A stretch of DNA of 64,000 nt from Pseudonocardia sp. T1-2H. GTDB lineage: Bacteria > Actinomycetota > Actinomycetes > Mycobacteriales > Pseudonocardiaceae. The notes under the pieces were generated by a model. That model ran no database searches and was not told the origin of the DNA. It worked only from the letters and a program-made list of their open reading frames with translations. Within the stretch, counting starts at the first letter, position 1. The number at the start of each line of letters is the position of its first letter. The stretch is from contig NZ_JBBPCL010000001.1 in the NCBI RefSeq assembly GCF_038039215.1, forward strand, positions 2,542,001-2,606,000, written 5' to 3'. This document shows, piece by piece, positions 24,005 through 34,078 of the stretch. A program made the translations under genes and the position numbers.

Positions 24005-25112
24005 TCAGTACACCGTCCGGGCTAGCGATACCCACTCCCGACGAGATACACGCCCGCCCGCGGCGCAGGCCAAATGAATCCTCCTGCCCGGTAGACGAGC
24101 GTTGTCACGAGCCGGCGTCGTATCCGAGGTCCTGCTCTCGCGTTCGTCCGCGTTCGTGCCCGGCTCGACGGCCCGGGCGCGCTCGGCGGCGACGGTCAGT
24201 TCCGCGGTCGTGTGCTTGTGGTGCAGCGCGAGACCGGTCTCCGCCTCGCGGCCGAGCGCGAGGTAGCGCCACGAGGCGAGCTCGGTGGCGGCGACCTGGA
24301 CGACGAGCCGCTCGGCGAGGGTGGCCATCTCGACCGGGCCGATCCCGCCGGGTACCGGGGTGACGGTGCGGGGAAGGCCCGCAGCGCTGGGGTGGACGTC
24401 GCCGACGGGGCCTGCGGGGTGGGGGACGAAGCCGGAGTCGATGACCAGCCGGTGGCCGCGGTGCAGGTGTTCGGCGTGCAGTAGGCCGGCGCGGCCGGTG
24501 GTGGAGATGATGACGTCAACGTCGCGGACCTGCCGCAGGTCGTCGCCGTAGTCGAGCTCGAAGGGTTCGTGACCGGCCCGCTGCAGGAGGCGGAGGACGC
24601 CGGAGCCGACGAATCCGCGGCTGCCGGCCACCGCGACGCTCGCGCCGTGCTCGAGGTAGGGCGCGGCGATGCGGGTGATGCCCTCGGCGGTCGCGCACGC
24701 GGTGCGGACCGCGTCGACGCCGAGGGCGTCGATGTCCTTCTCCGGTGCGATCCGGTCGAGCAGGCGGACCAGGTGCCGTGGGGAGGGGATTGAACGATCA
24801 CCGCGGCGATCTCGGGGGACTCGTTCGCGGCGGCGAGGTGATCGCCGAGCTCGCGCACCGTGGTGTCCGGCCGCAGCGCGAGCACGTCGGCGGCGGCGCG
24901 GAGGTTGGTGAAGACGCGCCGCTTCTGCTCGGCCGAGACCTGGGAGGCGGCCATGCGGGTGGCCCAGTCCTCCGGCGCACCGGCGCCGGCGTCGAACCGG
25001 ATGACCAGGACGCGGGTGTTCTGCTCGGTGATGCGGTCGCGGTAGGGCTGGTAGGCCTCGACGACCTCGCGCAGGATCTCCCGGCCGGGGATCGGTACTG
25101 CCCTTCGGTCAT
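24005..25112 (-). pseudogene. folD: FolD-like methylene-tetrahydrofolate dehydrogenase/cyclohydrolase, frameshifted
   Basis: The N-terminal catalytic domain appears as PGREILREVVEAYQPYRDRI and ASQVSAEQKRRVFTNLRAAA up to VIVQSP; after a one-base loss near 24785 the next frame gives RHLVRLLDRIAPEKDIDALG and VAVAGSRGFVGSGVLRLLQR, then VTPVPGGIGPVEMATLAERL, the FolD NADP domain and signature. The ATG at 25112 overlaps the stop of the gene before it, but the frame of that ATG is also one base off the FolD frame. Either two indels or two sequence errors. FolD interconverts one-carbon folates; a second copy elsewhere is likely. Confidence 0.7.
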
Positions 25113-25618
25113 CCCGCGTGCGGCCGCGGGGCGGGCACGGGGGAGGTGTCCCACGCCCAGGAGGCGAGCAGGTCCTCGACGGGTTCGAGGTGCAGCAGCG
25201 CGGTGTAGTCGCGGAACTGCTCCGGGCTCAGGAGCCGGTGGTCGTCGTCGGTGGGTTCGAGGTAGCGCTCACCGTCCCAGGCCAGGGCGACCCGGGTGAG
25301 GGTCTCCGGGCCGGTCGGGTCGTAGCTGGAGAACGGCCCGTGGTGGGCGTACCAGACCACGGCCTCGGGTGGGCACATCGGCGGGATGAGCTGGGGCAGC
25401 GCGGTGTTGGCGAGGCCGGCGAAGTCGGAGCCGATCTCGTAGCCGCGGGGGTTGTCGCGCAGCTCGCTGACGATCGCCGCGGTGGACAGCCCCGGGCTGT
25501 CGTGCGGGCCGCGGATGGTGCGGAGCCGGATGAGGCAGCGCGCGGGCCGGCCGCGGCGGTGCTGCCAGGTGAGCATCGCGCTGGTCGCGGCGACGATGGG
25601 GGTGTTGGAGGTCGTCAT
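25109..25618 (-). CDS. Conserved protein of unknown function in a folD/amidase operon
   Basis: 169 residues. The ATG overlaps the amidase stop (ATGA) and its stop overlaps the folD ATG (ATGA), so the three are translationally coupled. Soluble, no signal peptide. Notable stretches are [40 protein letters not shown] and [21 protein letters not shown] do not recognise a domain. Tight coupling suggests a role together with the amidase. Confidence 0.7.
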   Translation of the reverse strand: MTTSNTPIVAATSAMLTWQHRRGRPARCLIRLRTIRGPHDSPGLSTAAIVSELRDNPRGYEIGSDFAGLANTALPQLIPPMCPPEAVVWYAHHGPFSSYDPTGPETLTRVALAWDGERYLEPTDDDHRLLSPEQFRDYTALLHLEPVEDLLASWAWDTSPVPAPRPHAG

Positions 25619-26826
25619 CGGGTGGGCGCCTCCAGCTCGTCTCGGATGATCGGTGCGGTCGCCGCGGGTGGACAGTAGCGGCCCACCAGCTCGAGCAGGG
25701 CGGCGTCGGCGCGGTGGCGGGCGATCAGCTGCAGCCCGACCGGAGCGCCGTCGGCGGTGAACCCGGCCGGAACGGTGACGGCAGGGTGGCCGGTGAGGTT
25801 GAACGCCCAGGTCAGCGCGACGCTGAGGTGATCGCCGGGGCCGTCGTGCCCGTGCGGGCGGCCCGGCGTGGTCGCGGTCAGGAGCAGATCCGCCGCCCCG
25901 AACAGTTCATCGAGCCGGGTCAGGTTCGTGGTGGTGCTGCGGCGCGCGTGGGCCCGGGCCTGCTCACTGGCCCGCGGGTCGCGGGCGGTGGCCCAGGCGT
26001 GTTGCGGGTCGACCAGCCTCATCGAGGTCTCGGCCCAGCCGGCTCCCGCGGCCGCGGCCAGACATCGCCCGGCCCGCCGGGCGATCCGCACGACCTCCTC
26101 GTCCAGGTGCGGTCCGGCGAACCCGAGATCGGCAGACCAGGCGAAGGTCTGCGGTGCTGCTGCTCGGTGGAGCGGGCCGAGGACGGCAGCGGCCCAGGCG
26201 ATGAGAAGGCGGGGGTCGCGGACGATCGGGCCGCCCACCGCCGGTGCAGCAGAGCTGGGGACGCCTCCCAGCAGGCCGAGCTCGGTGGTCGGCTTGTAGC
26301 CGTAGACCCCACACCAGGCTGCCGGGATCCGGACCGAGCCGGCGCCGTCGCTGCCGGTGGCCAGCGAGACGATGCCGGCCGCGACCGCGGCGGCCGAGCC
26401 TGCGGAGGAGCCGCCGGGGGAGAGGTCGGGTCGCCACGGGTTCCGGGTGGGCCCGCGGTCGGTGTGGCCCCAGGTCTGATGGCCGGGCCCGCGGGGTGTG
26501 GAGGTGCAGCCGATCGGGATCGCGCCGGCGACGATCAGCTTGCGGGTCTGCGCTGCCGTCATGCCGGTACGGCCCTTGACCGCGATCGGGAGCCCGCGCA
26601 GCGGACCGGCTGGTGCCCGTCGTGCCAGATCGAGCTCGGCTGCCGATACCCGCGTTGCGCCGTCGTCGACGAAGGCGCGTAGCCACGGGTCGATCGCCTG
26701 GCGCCGCTGGTGGGCAGCGTGCACCTTCTGCGCGACACGGTGGCCTGTGCTGAGCCCGGTCGTTGTGGTGGCCGCCGTAACTCCGATTCTGTGCAGTCCT
26801 GCGAGCTGGGTGAGGAGTGCAGTGAT
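25615..26826 (-). CDS. Amidase signature family protein, 5' end uncertain
   Basis: About 403 residues. The Ser-cisSer-Lys triad region is present: AVKGRTG (Lys), then [16 protein letters not shown] and [18 protein letters not shown] (the Ser pair), and the end [20 protein letters not shown] is typical. The family hydrolyses amides, from Glu-tRNA amidotransferase subunits to small amides. Homology starts at [12 protein letters not shown], but no ATG, GTG or TTG lies there (the codon is ATC at 26824-26826) and none is well placed upstream, so the true start may have been lost. Next to it on the other strand is an integrase remnant. Confidence 0.7.
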   Translation of the reverse strand: MTALLTQLAGLHRIGVTAATTTTGLSTGHRVAQKVHAAHQRRQAIDPWLRAFVDDGATRVSAAELDLARRAPAGPLRGLPIAVKGRTGMTAAQTRKLIVAGAIPIGCTSTPRGPGHQTWGHTDRGPTRNPWRPDLSPGGSSAGSAAAVAAGIVSLATGSDGAGSVRIPAAWCGVYGYKPTTELGLLGGVPSSAAPAVGGPIVRDPRLLIAWAAAVLGPLHRAAAPQTFAWSADLGFAGPHLDEEVVRIARRAGRCLAAAAGAGWAETSMRLVDPQHAWATARDPRASEQARAHARRSTTTNLTRLDELFGAADLLLTATTPGRPHGHDGPGDHLSVALTWAFNLTGHPAVTVPAGFTADGAPVGLQLIARHRADAALLELVGRYCPPAATAPIIRDELEAPTR

Positions 26827-26997
26827 TTTATCGCGTGCGGGAGCCCTGACCGGGCATGCCGTCCTCGCGGTCGGCGATACCGCAGCAGGCGGGCCGAGCC
26901 GAAGCGGCCACTCGCGTTCGTTGTGTGGGCCGAGCCCGGGTTCCTGACCCTGCGCGGGGTTCCAGGACTGGCTGGTCAGCCAGCCGCTACCGTCGCG

Positions 26998-27282
26998 GGG
27001 CCGCTGCGGGCTGGGAAGGTCCGGTTCCGGTCCAAGGCCACCGCGAACGCAGTGATGACCTCGGTGGCGGAGTTGTTGCGGTTCGCCGCGCTGCAGGGCT
27101 GGGCGCCGACCGACACTGCTGGGTTGCTGGCGATGCCGCGGCAGCTGCGGCAGCTGCCGACCGGTTTCGTCGGCGGCGAGCACGGCCAGTGGGGCCGGGT
27201 GGCCTTGCCGACGTTCCGGTTGAAGGCCGTCGCACCGGCGGTCGAGGTGTTCACCGACGCCCAGCTGGGGCGGCTGTTCGAC
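26998..27282 (+). pseudogene. Site-specific integrase, N-terminal fragment
   Basis: The plus strand encodes [40 protein letters not shown] and [19 protein letters not shown]. This is the core-binding (SAM-like) domain of actinobacterial tyrosine recombinases, ending where the catalytic domain should begin. The Arg-His-Arg-Tyr domain is missing; 27283-27650 contains no recombinase sequence. The fragment suggests that an integrative element once inserted here. Confidence 0.6.
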
Positions 27283-27652
27283 CCCGAGGTCGTCTCGGGC
27301 GACCCCTCCTCCCGACCGCTGGCCGTCCACCCGGACGAGCAGCCGTTGCAGGGAACAGCGGTGGCCGTCGAGTCCACGACCTACCTGCTCGGGCTGCGGC
27401 TTCGCGCCTTCGGAGGCCCGCCGTGCCCTGGGTGTCACGGCGTCTAGGGAACGCTCCCAGTGCTTCGGTCGGAGAGGCGAGGAACTGCTTATACCGGGGC
27501 GATCGACGACCGCCGGTCCCAAGCGGGACTGCGAAAAGTAACGGATCAAGCGGGCAGAGCGACCAAACCTCTCGTTTGGAAGATCGAGAAGCTCGCTGCC
27601 GAGCTTCTGTTCGGCCCGGGCTTCTCGCTCGTCGTGACAGGAGAGGACGTTC

Positions 27653-28288
27653 GTGGGCAAGCCCGACCAGCCGCGGGGTGACGATGGCAAGTGGATCCCA
27701 CGAGGCGGTCTCGGACTCGCCGTTACTCTCGCCGCCACGCTCGCGATTGCGTTCGGCAGTTCTGGGGTCACGGGGTCTGCAGGGGCGTCAGGAGCAGGCG
27801 CCCGGGCGGGAAGCTCGTCGAGCAGTGCCAAGGCGCGGGACCGGGACTCCGCGCGCGTCATCGCGCGGCTGGAGCGCCAGGGGTTGAGGGTCAAAAGGAT
27901 CGCGGAGTCTGAAGACGGAAGTTGCGCTGCGAACTCCTACGGTCAGGTGCACACCTTCTTCCGGGAGAAGCCGTGTTCGGCCCTGTTCCGCGGGCTCTTC
28001 GAGGTCAGGGACGGTAAGCGTGCGGTGGCGGTCGTCGCCGTCGCGTGGGTGGACATGCCCGACATTGCCCAGGCACAGGGGTTCAAGCAGCTCGTCGACA
28101 TCCACGGGACAGGCAACATCACCGAGCTCTCGACCCGGAGTTCGCGTTCGGTCACTTTCACAGGCGAGCACTACGCGTCGAGCCGCGACGACGAGACGGT
28201 CGTGAACGCTCAGGCAGAGCCCGTCGGACGTACCGCAGCGGCGGTGCGACTTGCCGACCTCGTCGCCAACAGCGTGACGGCAGACTAG
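27653..28288 (+). CDS. Membrane-anchored protein of unknown function
   Basis: 211 residues, GTG start behind AGGAGAGG. A short polar N terminus ([10 protein letters not shown]) precedes one hydrophobic segment at about 20-45, then a Ser/Ala/Gly-rich linker and an outside domain. That domain has two Cys ([20 protein letters not shown]) that could form a disulfide, then [20 protein letters not shown] and [13 protein letters not shown] recall similar proteins with the same N terminus in other actinomycetes, none of known function. It is followed by another gene after 8 bases. Confidence 0.65.
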   Translation: MGKPDQPRGDDGKWIPRGGLGLAVTLAATLAIAFGSSGVTGSAGASGAGARAGSSSSSAKARDRDSARVIARLERQGLRVKRIAESEDGSCAANSYGQVHTFFREKPCSALFRGLFEVRDGKRAVAVVAVAWVDMPDIAQAQGFKQLVDIHGTGNITELSTRSSRSVTFTGEHYASSRDDETVVNAQAEPVGRTAAAVRLADLVANSVTAD

Positions 28289-28296
28289 GAGGAAGC

Positions 28297-28885
28297 GTGG
28301 ACGAGGTAGGCCAGAGTGAGCTTGTGTCGCGTGTGGACTTCGAAAAGCGGCTCCAGGCCCTCGCGCCGCGGATGTTTCAGGACGGCCTGCGTCCTGCGCA
28401 GACCCACATCTTGGCTCAGTTCGCCGAGCACCACACAGCAACCTCCGATGTGGGGATCGAGCTGCCCACTAGCGAGGGGGAGACCTTGATCGGGCCCTCC
28501 GTGGTGGACGAACCAGGCCGACGAGCCGGTCTCGGGCCTAGGCGCCGCCTACTTCACGCCCCCTTCTGCTCCTCCGCCGCCTGCCGAGCCCACCATGAGC
28601 CCGCCGTTCGAGGACCCGAGTGCAGCTGAGGGCGGCGTCGATCGGTACGCAAGCAGCTACGACGGCGAGCTGCTCGCCCACGATGTGGGAGGGGGATACG
28701 ACGGCCAGGAGATCACGGAGTTCCCCCACGGCCAGTGGGTTGATCTTGACTACGGGCAGGGTCCGCGTATGGCGATGGCGCCCAAGCCTCCTCGACGTGC
28801 TGGCTGTGCACTGCCTACCCGCAATCGCCGCCGGGTGACCTCCCACAGCGCTGATGCCAAGAGCGACCTGACCGCCGTACCCTGA
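28297..28885 (+). pseudogene. Unknown protein, probable single-base frameshift
   Basis: GTG at 28297 with GGAGGAA gives VDFEKRLQALAPRMFQDGLR, HILAQFAEHHTATSDVGIEL and EGETLIGPS, then nonsense to 28629. One base away, another frame continues as WWTNQADEPVSGLGAAYFTP, then PPFEDPSAAEGGVDRYASSY and ITEFPHGQWVDLDYGQGPRM to 28885. Removing one C near 28500 joins them. No family recognised. It is likely co-transcribed with the gene at 27653. Confidence 0.5.
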
Positions 28886-28918
28886 TCGGCGCGAGGGGGA
28901 GGGAAGGCGGCGACGATC

Positions 28919-29581
28919 ATGACGGCGACTGTGGGTGCGGTGACGGACCGGTTTCTGCCGCTGTTTGACCCGGCCGTCGAGGAGCCGCCTAGTTCGGCGA
29001 TCGAGATCTACTTCGAGACGCCGACCTCGCTGGGGCTGCTGTACAGGTTCTCCCAGCGGTTTGATCAGCCTCGGCTGGTGGAGGCGGTGCGGGAGGCGCA
29101 CGAGGCGGGGATCGCGGCCGCGCTCGAGGCGATCGCCGATGTGGCGCTGCTCAAGGTCGGTGAGCACGTCGAGATCCCCGGCAAGCCCTCGATGGGCCGC
29201 TACCTGCCGGGTCGGCTGTCCCTGACCCGGGTGTCCCACATCTACACCGGCGACCCCGGCGACATCGCCCGGTTCCACGACCACGTGTTCATCGGCCGGA
29301 CCGGGATCGCGGATCACGACGGCGAGTGCTGGCCCCTCGCCGCTGAGGACCTGCGCGCCGGCCTGAGGTCGTTCGCAGTAGATCACGTCCACGGTATCCA
29401 CCTCTCCCTGCGGGAGAGCATCGGCGCTCGCTGGAGCGAGGAACGCACCTGGATGGGCTTCCAGGAGCTGACCTACCCGGACCTGGGCCAGTACGTCGCC
29501 GACTTTCCCCGGCAGTACTGCCGGTACGGGCTGGGCTCGCCGGCCCGGTGGAACGTCGTGGACATCATCGAGCGCCTCTGA
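28919..29581 (+). CDS. Protein of unknown function
   Basis: 220 residues from an ATG behind GGGAGGGAAGG. Soluble, with no signal or membrane segment. It has a His cluster (LTRVSHIYTGDPGDIARFHD, HVFIGRTG, FAVDHVHGIHLSLRESIGAR) that could bind metal, and an aromatic end (QELTYPDLGQYVADFPRQYC). The HDHVFIG stretch faintly recalls the His triad area of conjugative relaxases, but the rest does not support that. Third gene of the unknown cluster. Confidence 0.6.
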   Translation: MTATVGAVTDRFLPLFDPAVEEPPSSAIEIYFETPTSLGLLYRFSQRFDQPRLVEAVREAHEAGIAAALEAIADVALLKVGEHVEIPGKPSMGRYLPGRLSLTRVSHIYTGDPGDIARFHDHVFIGRTGIADHDGECWPLAAEDLRAGLRSFAVDHVHGIHLSLRESIGARWSEERTWMGFQELTYPDLGQYVADFPRQYCRYGLGSPARWNVVDIIERL

Positions 29582-29602
29582 CGGCACAGGCCGCGGCGGC
29601 GA

Positions 29603-29962
29603 TCAGTCGAAGTCGAGCCCGATCTCGGGGCCGGCGTCGACGGTTTGTTCGCGAGCCAGGTCGAGGCTGCGGTCTGCGCTGAGGTCGCGGGCGAGGCCCT
29701 GGTCGCGGCGCTGCCGCTCCTGTTCGAGGGTCTCGGAGGCCTCGTCGCGCTGGCGCTGCCACTGCACGACGGGGTCGCTCGCCGCCCGCGCGCGCTGGGC
29801 GTTGAGGTCGGCGAGGATCTCGGCCTGTCGCCGCGCCTCGCGCACGGTGACGGCGTCCGGGTCGACGAGGTGTTCCTCGGGCGTGGAGCGCAGGGGCCGG
29901 GCGGCGGCGATGTCCGCTGCTGTCGGGGTGGCCTCGAAGATGGGCTCTTGGTTGGGGTCCAT
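29603..29962 (-). CDS. Small charged protein of unknown function
   Basis: 119 residues from an ATG behind GGAGGTGACG. Mostly helical and charged: STPEEHLVDPDAVTVREARR, QAEILADLNAQRARAASDPV, RDEASETLEQERQRRDQGLA. It could form a coiled coil. The frame remains open upstream to about 30117 and reads coding-like (LVDQLADHVRPGEDAGG), so a longer ancestral protein is possible. It converges with the gene at 28919. No function can be assigned. Confidence 0.5.
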   Translation of the reverse strand: MDPNQEPIFEATPTAADIAAARPLRSTPEEHLVDPDAVTVREARRQAEILADLNAQRARAASDPVVQWQRQRDEASETLEQERQRRDQGLARDLSADRSLDLAREQTVDAGPEIGLDFD

Positions 29963-30119
29963 CGTCACCTCCTGCACCTCCTCGACGAGGCCCTGCTCGG
30001 CGTCGCGTTCGGGTTCGGCGACCAGGTAGGGCGGGCGCAGATGGCATTGCTGGCCGTCCGGGCCGCCGGCGTCCTCGCCAGGACGAACGTGATCGGCAAG
30101 CTGGTCGACGAGAACGTCG

Positions 30120-30310
30120 GCCGGTCCCCTTCACCCAGCTGGCCGACATCACCGCCGCCCGGCCATGTCGGTACCGCTGTACTGGACAGCCGACGGGGTT
30201 CCGCTCGGCGTCCAGCTCGTCGGTGCACCCGGGACCGAGGGCAGGATGCTCAGCTGGCCACGCAGCTCGAGAGCGCCCGGCCGTGGTTCGACCGGGAGCC
30301 CCCGGTCTGA
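30120..30310 (+). pseudogene. Amidase, C-terminal fragment
   Basis: In three frames the plus strand shows PFTQLADIT, then RPAMSVPLYWTADGVPLGVQ and LVGAPGTEGRML, then QLATQLESARPWFDREPPV and TGA. This is the C-terminal 60 residues of an amidase signature protein, with small indels. It is not a piece of the amidase at 25615. It lies directly next to the LysR stop at 30356. Confidence 0.55.
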
Positions 30311-30355
30311 GATTCGCCCGCCCCGGGGCCGCGGGCCTTCCGCCGACAGCGACCG

Positions 30356-31234
30356 TCATTCGGGCTGTCGTCGGGGCCGGGTCCGCCCCGCGACCGCGAC
30401 GAAGTCCGCGACGAGCGGGTGCTGGGCCGTGCGCATCCAGGCGAGGGTGATCGGCACGTCCGGGGCGTCCTCGATCCGTACGTAGCGGATCGACGGATGG
30501 GTGTAGAGGCGCCCCGTGGAGGCCGGTGTCGTGCCGACCCCGCGGCCAGCCGCGATCGCCTCCATCCACTCGTCGACGTTGCGCACCCGCATGGTCGCAG
30601 CCGGTCGGTCCGGCGCTTCCCACAGCTCGAGCGAGGTCGTCCCGGACACAACATTGATCACGATCGTCTCCGTCTGGAGCTCGTGCAGCCGGACCGCGTC
30701 ACGTACCGCGAGGGGATGGTCCGCCGGCAGGGCGACGACGCGGGGTTCCTCGGCGAGCACGAGCGTGCCGAGCCGGGGATCGTCCGGCGGACCGGGCAGG
30801 AAGCCGACGTGGGTCCGTCCGTCGGCGAGCCCGGCGACAGTGTCGTCGTAGCGCCGGATCTCCACGGAGACGCCCGGGTGGTCCTGCTCGAACGCCCGCA
30901 CGATCGGCCCGGTGTACTCGGCGGTGGAACCCCAGGTGAAGCCGACCCGGAGCACCGCGGGGCGGTCCGCGGCGGCGCCGACGGCCTCCTCGACGACGGC
31001 CAGGGCTCGATGCGCGTAGGGCAGCAGGCGCGTCCCGGCGGGCGTGAGCCGGACGGTGCGGGTATTGCGCAGCACCAGTTCGAGCCCGACGAGACGCTCC
31101 AACGACGCGACCGTGCGGCTCAGCGCGGGCTGGGTGAGCGCGAGCCTGGTGGCGGCGCGGGTGAAGCTGCGCTCCTCCGCGACCGCCACGAAGGCCCGCA
31201 GGTGCCGCAACTCGAGCCCGGTCGCTCCGTTCAT
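30356..31234 (-). CDS. LysR-family regulator of the adjacent catabolic operon
   Basis: 292 residues from the ATG at 31234; another ATG at 31276 would add 14 residues that the family lacks. HTH: LELRHLRAFVAVAEERSFTR, LTQPALSRTVASLERLVG. The effector domain starts at VLRVGFTWGSTAEYT and includes AIAAGRGVGTTPASTGRLY. Divergent from the five-gene operon that starts at 31370, which it probably activates in response to a pathway intermediate. The 135-bp gap should hold the operator. Confidence 0.9.
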   Translation of the reverse strand: MNGATGLELRHLRAFVAVAEERSFTRAATRLALTQPALSRTVASLERLVGLELVLRNTRTVRLTPAGTRLLPYAHRALAVVEEAVGAAADRPAVLRVGFTWGSTAEYTGPIVRAFEQDHPGVSVEIRRYDDTVAGLADGRTHVGFLPGPPDDPRLGTLVLAEEPRVVALPADHPLAVRDAVRLHELQTETIVINVVSGTTSLELWEAPDRPAATMRVRNVDEWMEAIAAGRGVGTTPASTGRLYTHPSIRYVRIEDAPDVPITLAWMRTAQHPLVADFVAVAGRTRPRRQPE

Positions 31235-31369
31235 CTCAGTGATGCGTGCCACGCATAAGTAGTGCCAGATCGGCATTTCCGCGGTAACCGCCCGCGGCCG
31301 TAACTTCCCTCACATCCCCGCCGGCGCCCTCTCCGGACGGCGGCGGCCCGAGGAAGGGAACGACCGACG

Positions 31370-32296
31370 ATGGTCCAACTCCGTGGCGTGATCCCGGCAC
31401 ACCTGCTGCCGTTCACCGCTGATCTCGAGATCGACGAGCGGAATCTCCGCCGCCATCTGCGGGGCCTGCTCGACCTGGACGGCATCTCCGGTATCACGAC
31501 CAACGCCCACGCCTCCGAGGTCGCGACGCTCACCGCCGACGAGCAGCGCCGGGTGCTCGACATCGTGCTCGACGAAGTCCGTGGCGAGGTTCCGGTGATC
31601 TCCGGCGTCTACCAGGACGGATCCGCCAAGGCGGCCCGGATCGCCGCCGAGGCCGAGCGGGCGGGCGCCGACGCCCTGCTCGTCTTCCCCTCCGGCGTGT
31701 TCGAAGGCGGCTCCCAGCAGCGCCCCGAGATGGCGTTCGGCCACTACTCCGAGATCGCCGCGGCGACCAGCCTGCCGATGATCGCGTTCGTCTACCCCGC
31801 CACGTCCGGGCTGCGGCTGGGCACCGACGCGCTCGTCCGCATCTGTTCCGAGATCGACAACGTCGTCGCGGTCAAGGAGTGGTCGAACGACATCGTCGCC
31901 TACGAGCGCAACCTCAACGCCCTGCGCGCGCTCGACAAGCCCGTCTCCGTGCTGTCGAGCTTCAGCCGGTCGCTGCTGGCGTCGTTGGTCCTGGGGGCCG
32001 ACGGAGTGCTCTCCGGGCACGGCAGCATCGTCGCCGACCTGCACGTCGAGCTGTTCCGCGCGGTGGAGAAGCAGGACCTGGCCCAGGCCCGCCGGGTGTG
32101 GGAGCGGATCCGGCCGGTCGCCGAGGTCTGCTACGAGGACCCCTTCCTCGACGGCCACAACCGGATGAAGGTCGCGCTGGAGCTGCTGGGCCGGATCGAC
32201 GAGGCGCACGTGCGGCCACCCCTGCAGCCGATACCCGATCCGGACCGCCGACGGATCGGCGAGGCCCTCCGTCGAGCCGGGCTCGAGACCACATGA
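31370..32296 (+). CDS. DapA/NAL-family aldolase or dehydratase
   Basis: 308 residues, GAGGAAGGGA upstream of the ATG. A TIM barrel of the dihydrodipicolinate synthase family: Schiff-base Lys in VVAVKEW, catalytic Tyr in MIAFVYPATSG. The usual GGTTGE-type substrate loop reads GITTNAHASEVATL, so this is not DapA itself; members with such changes act as aldolases or dehydratases on sugar acids or related keto acids. First gene of the operon; its stop overlaps the next start (ATGA). Confidence 0.85.
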   Translation: MVQLRGVIPAHLLPFTADLEIDERNLRRHLRGLLDLDGISGITTNAHASEVATLTADEQRRVLDIVLDEVRGEVPVISGVYQDGSAKAARIAAEAERAGADALLVFPSGVFEGGSQQRPEMAFGHYSEIAAATSLPMIAFVYPATSGLRLGTDALVRICSEIDNVVAVKEWSNDIVAYERNLNALRALDKPVSVLSSFSRSLLASLVLGADGVLSGHGSIVADLHVELFRAVEKQDLAQARRVWERIRPVAEVCYEDPFLDGHNRMKVALELLGRIDEAHVRPPLQPIPDPDRRRIGEALRRAGLETT

Positions 32297-34035
32297 CCGG
32301 CACGCCCGGCCCCGGCCTCTTCGACCCGGTGGACATCGGCGGCGTGCAGGTGCGCAACCGCACCGTTCTGCCCTCCATGACCACGCGTCTCGCCGACGAC
32401 GACGGCTACGTCACCGACGCGACGCTGGCCTACTACCGGGCCCGGGCGGCCGGCGGCGTCGGCCTGATCACCGTCGAGATGGCCTCGCCCGAGATCGCGG
32501 GCAAGCACCGCTTCCGTGAGCTCGGCATCTACCACGACCGCTTCCTGCCCGGCCTGCGCCGGCTCACCGCGATGCTGCACGAGGCCGGGGCCACCGCGTC
32601 CGTCCAGCTCGGCCACGGCGGCAGCCGCGCCCGGCGCGCCGTCTCCGGTGTCACCCCGGTCGCGCCGTCCGCGGTGCCGACCCCGGTGTTCGAGATCGAG
32701 AGCGAGATCGCCCTGCCCGAGGCGATGTCGCCCGCCCGCCTGGAGGAGACGACCGCCGCCTACGTGGCGGCGGCGCGGCGCGCGCAGCAGGCCGGCTTCG
32801 ACGTCGTCGAGCTGCACGGCGCCCACGGCTACCTGATCTCCCAGTTCCTCAGCCCGATGGAGAACACGCGCACCGACGCCTACGGCGGATCCCTGCAGAA
32901 CCGCGCCCGCTTCGGCCTGGAGATCCTGCGCCGGATCAGGACGGAGGTGCCGGGCCTGCCGGTCATCTTCCGCATCGGGGTGGAGGACTTCTTCGACGGT
33001 GGGCTCACCCTCGAGGAGGGCATCGAGGTCGGGCGTTGGGCGGCCCGCGACGGGGCCGCCGCGGTCAGCGTGACGGCCGGGCACTACCGCTCGTTGCCCG
33101 CCGCGGAGCGGATGATCCCGCCCATGGCCTACCCCGAGGCCACCTTCCTCGACTACGCCGCGCGGATGAAGCAGGTCGTGGACGTCCCGGTGATCGGCGT
33201 CGGGCGGCTGGGCGACCCGGAGGTCGCGGCCAGGGCGGTCGCCGAGGGGAGGCTCGACCTGGTCGCCCTGGGCCGTCCGCTCATCGCCGACCCGCGGTGG
33301 GTGGCCAAGACCCGGGCCGGTGAACCCGTCCGGCGGTGCCTGGCCTGCAACCACTGCATCACCAACATGCGCTCCGGCGCGCAGCTGTCCTGCGTGGTCA
33401 ACCCGGAGACGGGACGCGAGCTCGACTACGAGGGCGTCGCACCGGCGGCCGGGCGGCGCATCGTCGTGCTCGGGGCCGGCCCAGCCGGGTTGTCCTACGC
33501 GTCCCTGGTCGCCGACGGCAACGACGTCACCGTGCTCGAGCGCGCGGACCGGCCCGGCGGCGCGTTCAGGCTGACCGGGCTCGCCCCCCGGTTCAACGAC
33601 GTGCAGGCGGCCGAGCCGACGTTCGCCGCCTACGTCGAGGAGCTCGAACGCGACTGTCGCCGCAAGGGTGTGGTCCTCCGCTACGGCACCGAGGCGTCCG
33701 CCGAGCTGCTCCGCGGCGCCGACGTGGTCGTCGTCGCCACCGGCGCGCGGTACCGCTTCGGGCTCGGGGCGCTGGTGCCCCGCCTGCTGCACACCCGGGC
33801 CGCGCGGTCACGGCTCGCCCATCGGCTCTTCGCCTCGCCCCGGTTCCGCGACGCCCTCTACCACCGGCTGCGCCGTGGGGAGGGCGCGGCGCTCGCGGCC
33901 GGTCTGCCGGTGGACGACGGCGCCGAGGTCGTCGTGATCGGCGACGCCCTGCGCGCCGGGAAGGCGCGGGAGGCGATCACCAGCGCATTCGACGCGGCCC
34001 TGGACCGCACCGCGGTCCCCGCGGCCCGTTCCTGA
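32293..34035 (+). CDS. OYE-type flavin oxidoreductase with Fe-S cluster and FAD domain
   Basis: 580 residues. An N-terminal FMN TIM barrel (about 1-335: VELHGAHGYLISQFLSPMEN, TDAYGGSLQNRARFGLEILR) is followed by a cluster motif C-x2-C-x2-C-x11-C in RRCLACNHCITNMRSG and LSC, then a dinucleotide fold (VVLGAGPAGLSYASLVA). This is the architecture of 2,4-dienoyl-CoA reductase and trimethylamine dehydrogenase. At 580 residues it is shorter than the usual 650-730, with much of the second dinucleotide domain missing. It should reduce an enone or oxidise an amine in the pathway. Confidence 0.85.
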   Translation: MTGTPGPGLFDPVDIGGVQVRNRTVLPSMTTRLADDDGYVTDATLAYYRARAAGGVGLITVEMASPEIAGKHRFRELGIYHDRFLPGLRRLTAMLHEAGATASVQLGHGGSRARRAVSGVTPVAPSAVPTPVFEIESEIALPEAMSPARLEETTAAYVAAARRAQQAGFDVVELHGAHGYLISQFLSPMENTRTDAYGGSLQNRARFGLEILRRIRTEVPGLPVIFRIGVEDFFDGGLTLEEGIEVGRWAARDGAAAVSVTAGHYRSLPAAERMIPPMAYPEATFLDYAARMKQVVDVPVIGVGRLGDPEVAARAVAEGRLDLVALGRPLIADPRWVAKTRAGEPVRRCLACNHCITNMRSGAQLSCVVNPETGRELDYEGVAPAAGRRIVVLGAGPAGLSYASLVADGNDVTVLERADRPGGAFRLTGLAPRFNDVQAAEPTFAAYVEELERDCRRKGVVLRYGTEASAELLRGADVVVVATGARYRFGLGALVPRLLHTRAARSRLAHRLFASPRFRDALYHRLRRGEGAALAAGLPVDDGAEVVVIGDALRAGKAREAITSAFDAALDRTAVPAARS

Positions 34036-34078
34036 CCACGACCAGCCCCCTCACGGAACCCAACGAAGGGTGATCGAC

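Noticed and set aside
24694..24954. Second frame giving a different protein over folD
   Set aside because: The upstream part matches the N-terminal FolD domain, but after 24785 the same frame becomes Ser/Thr/Pro-rich nonsense; this is the effect of the frameshift and not an overlapping gene.
28919..29581. Relaxase identity for the 220-residue unknown protein
   Set aside because: The single HDHVFIG stretch is not enough: no catalytic Tyr near the N terminus and no three-His motif with proper spacing.
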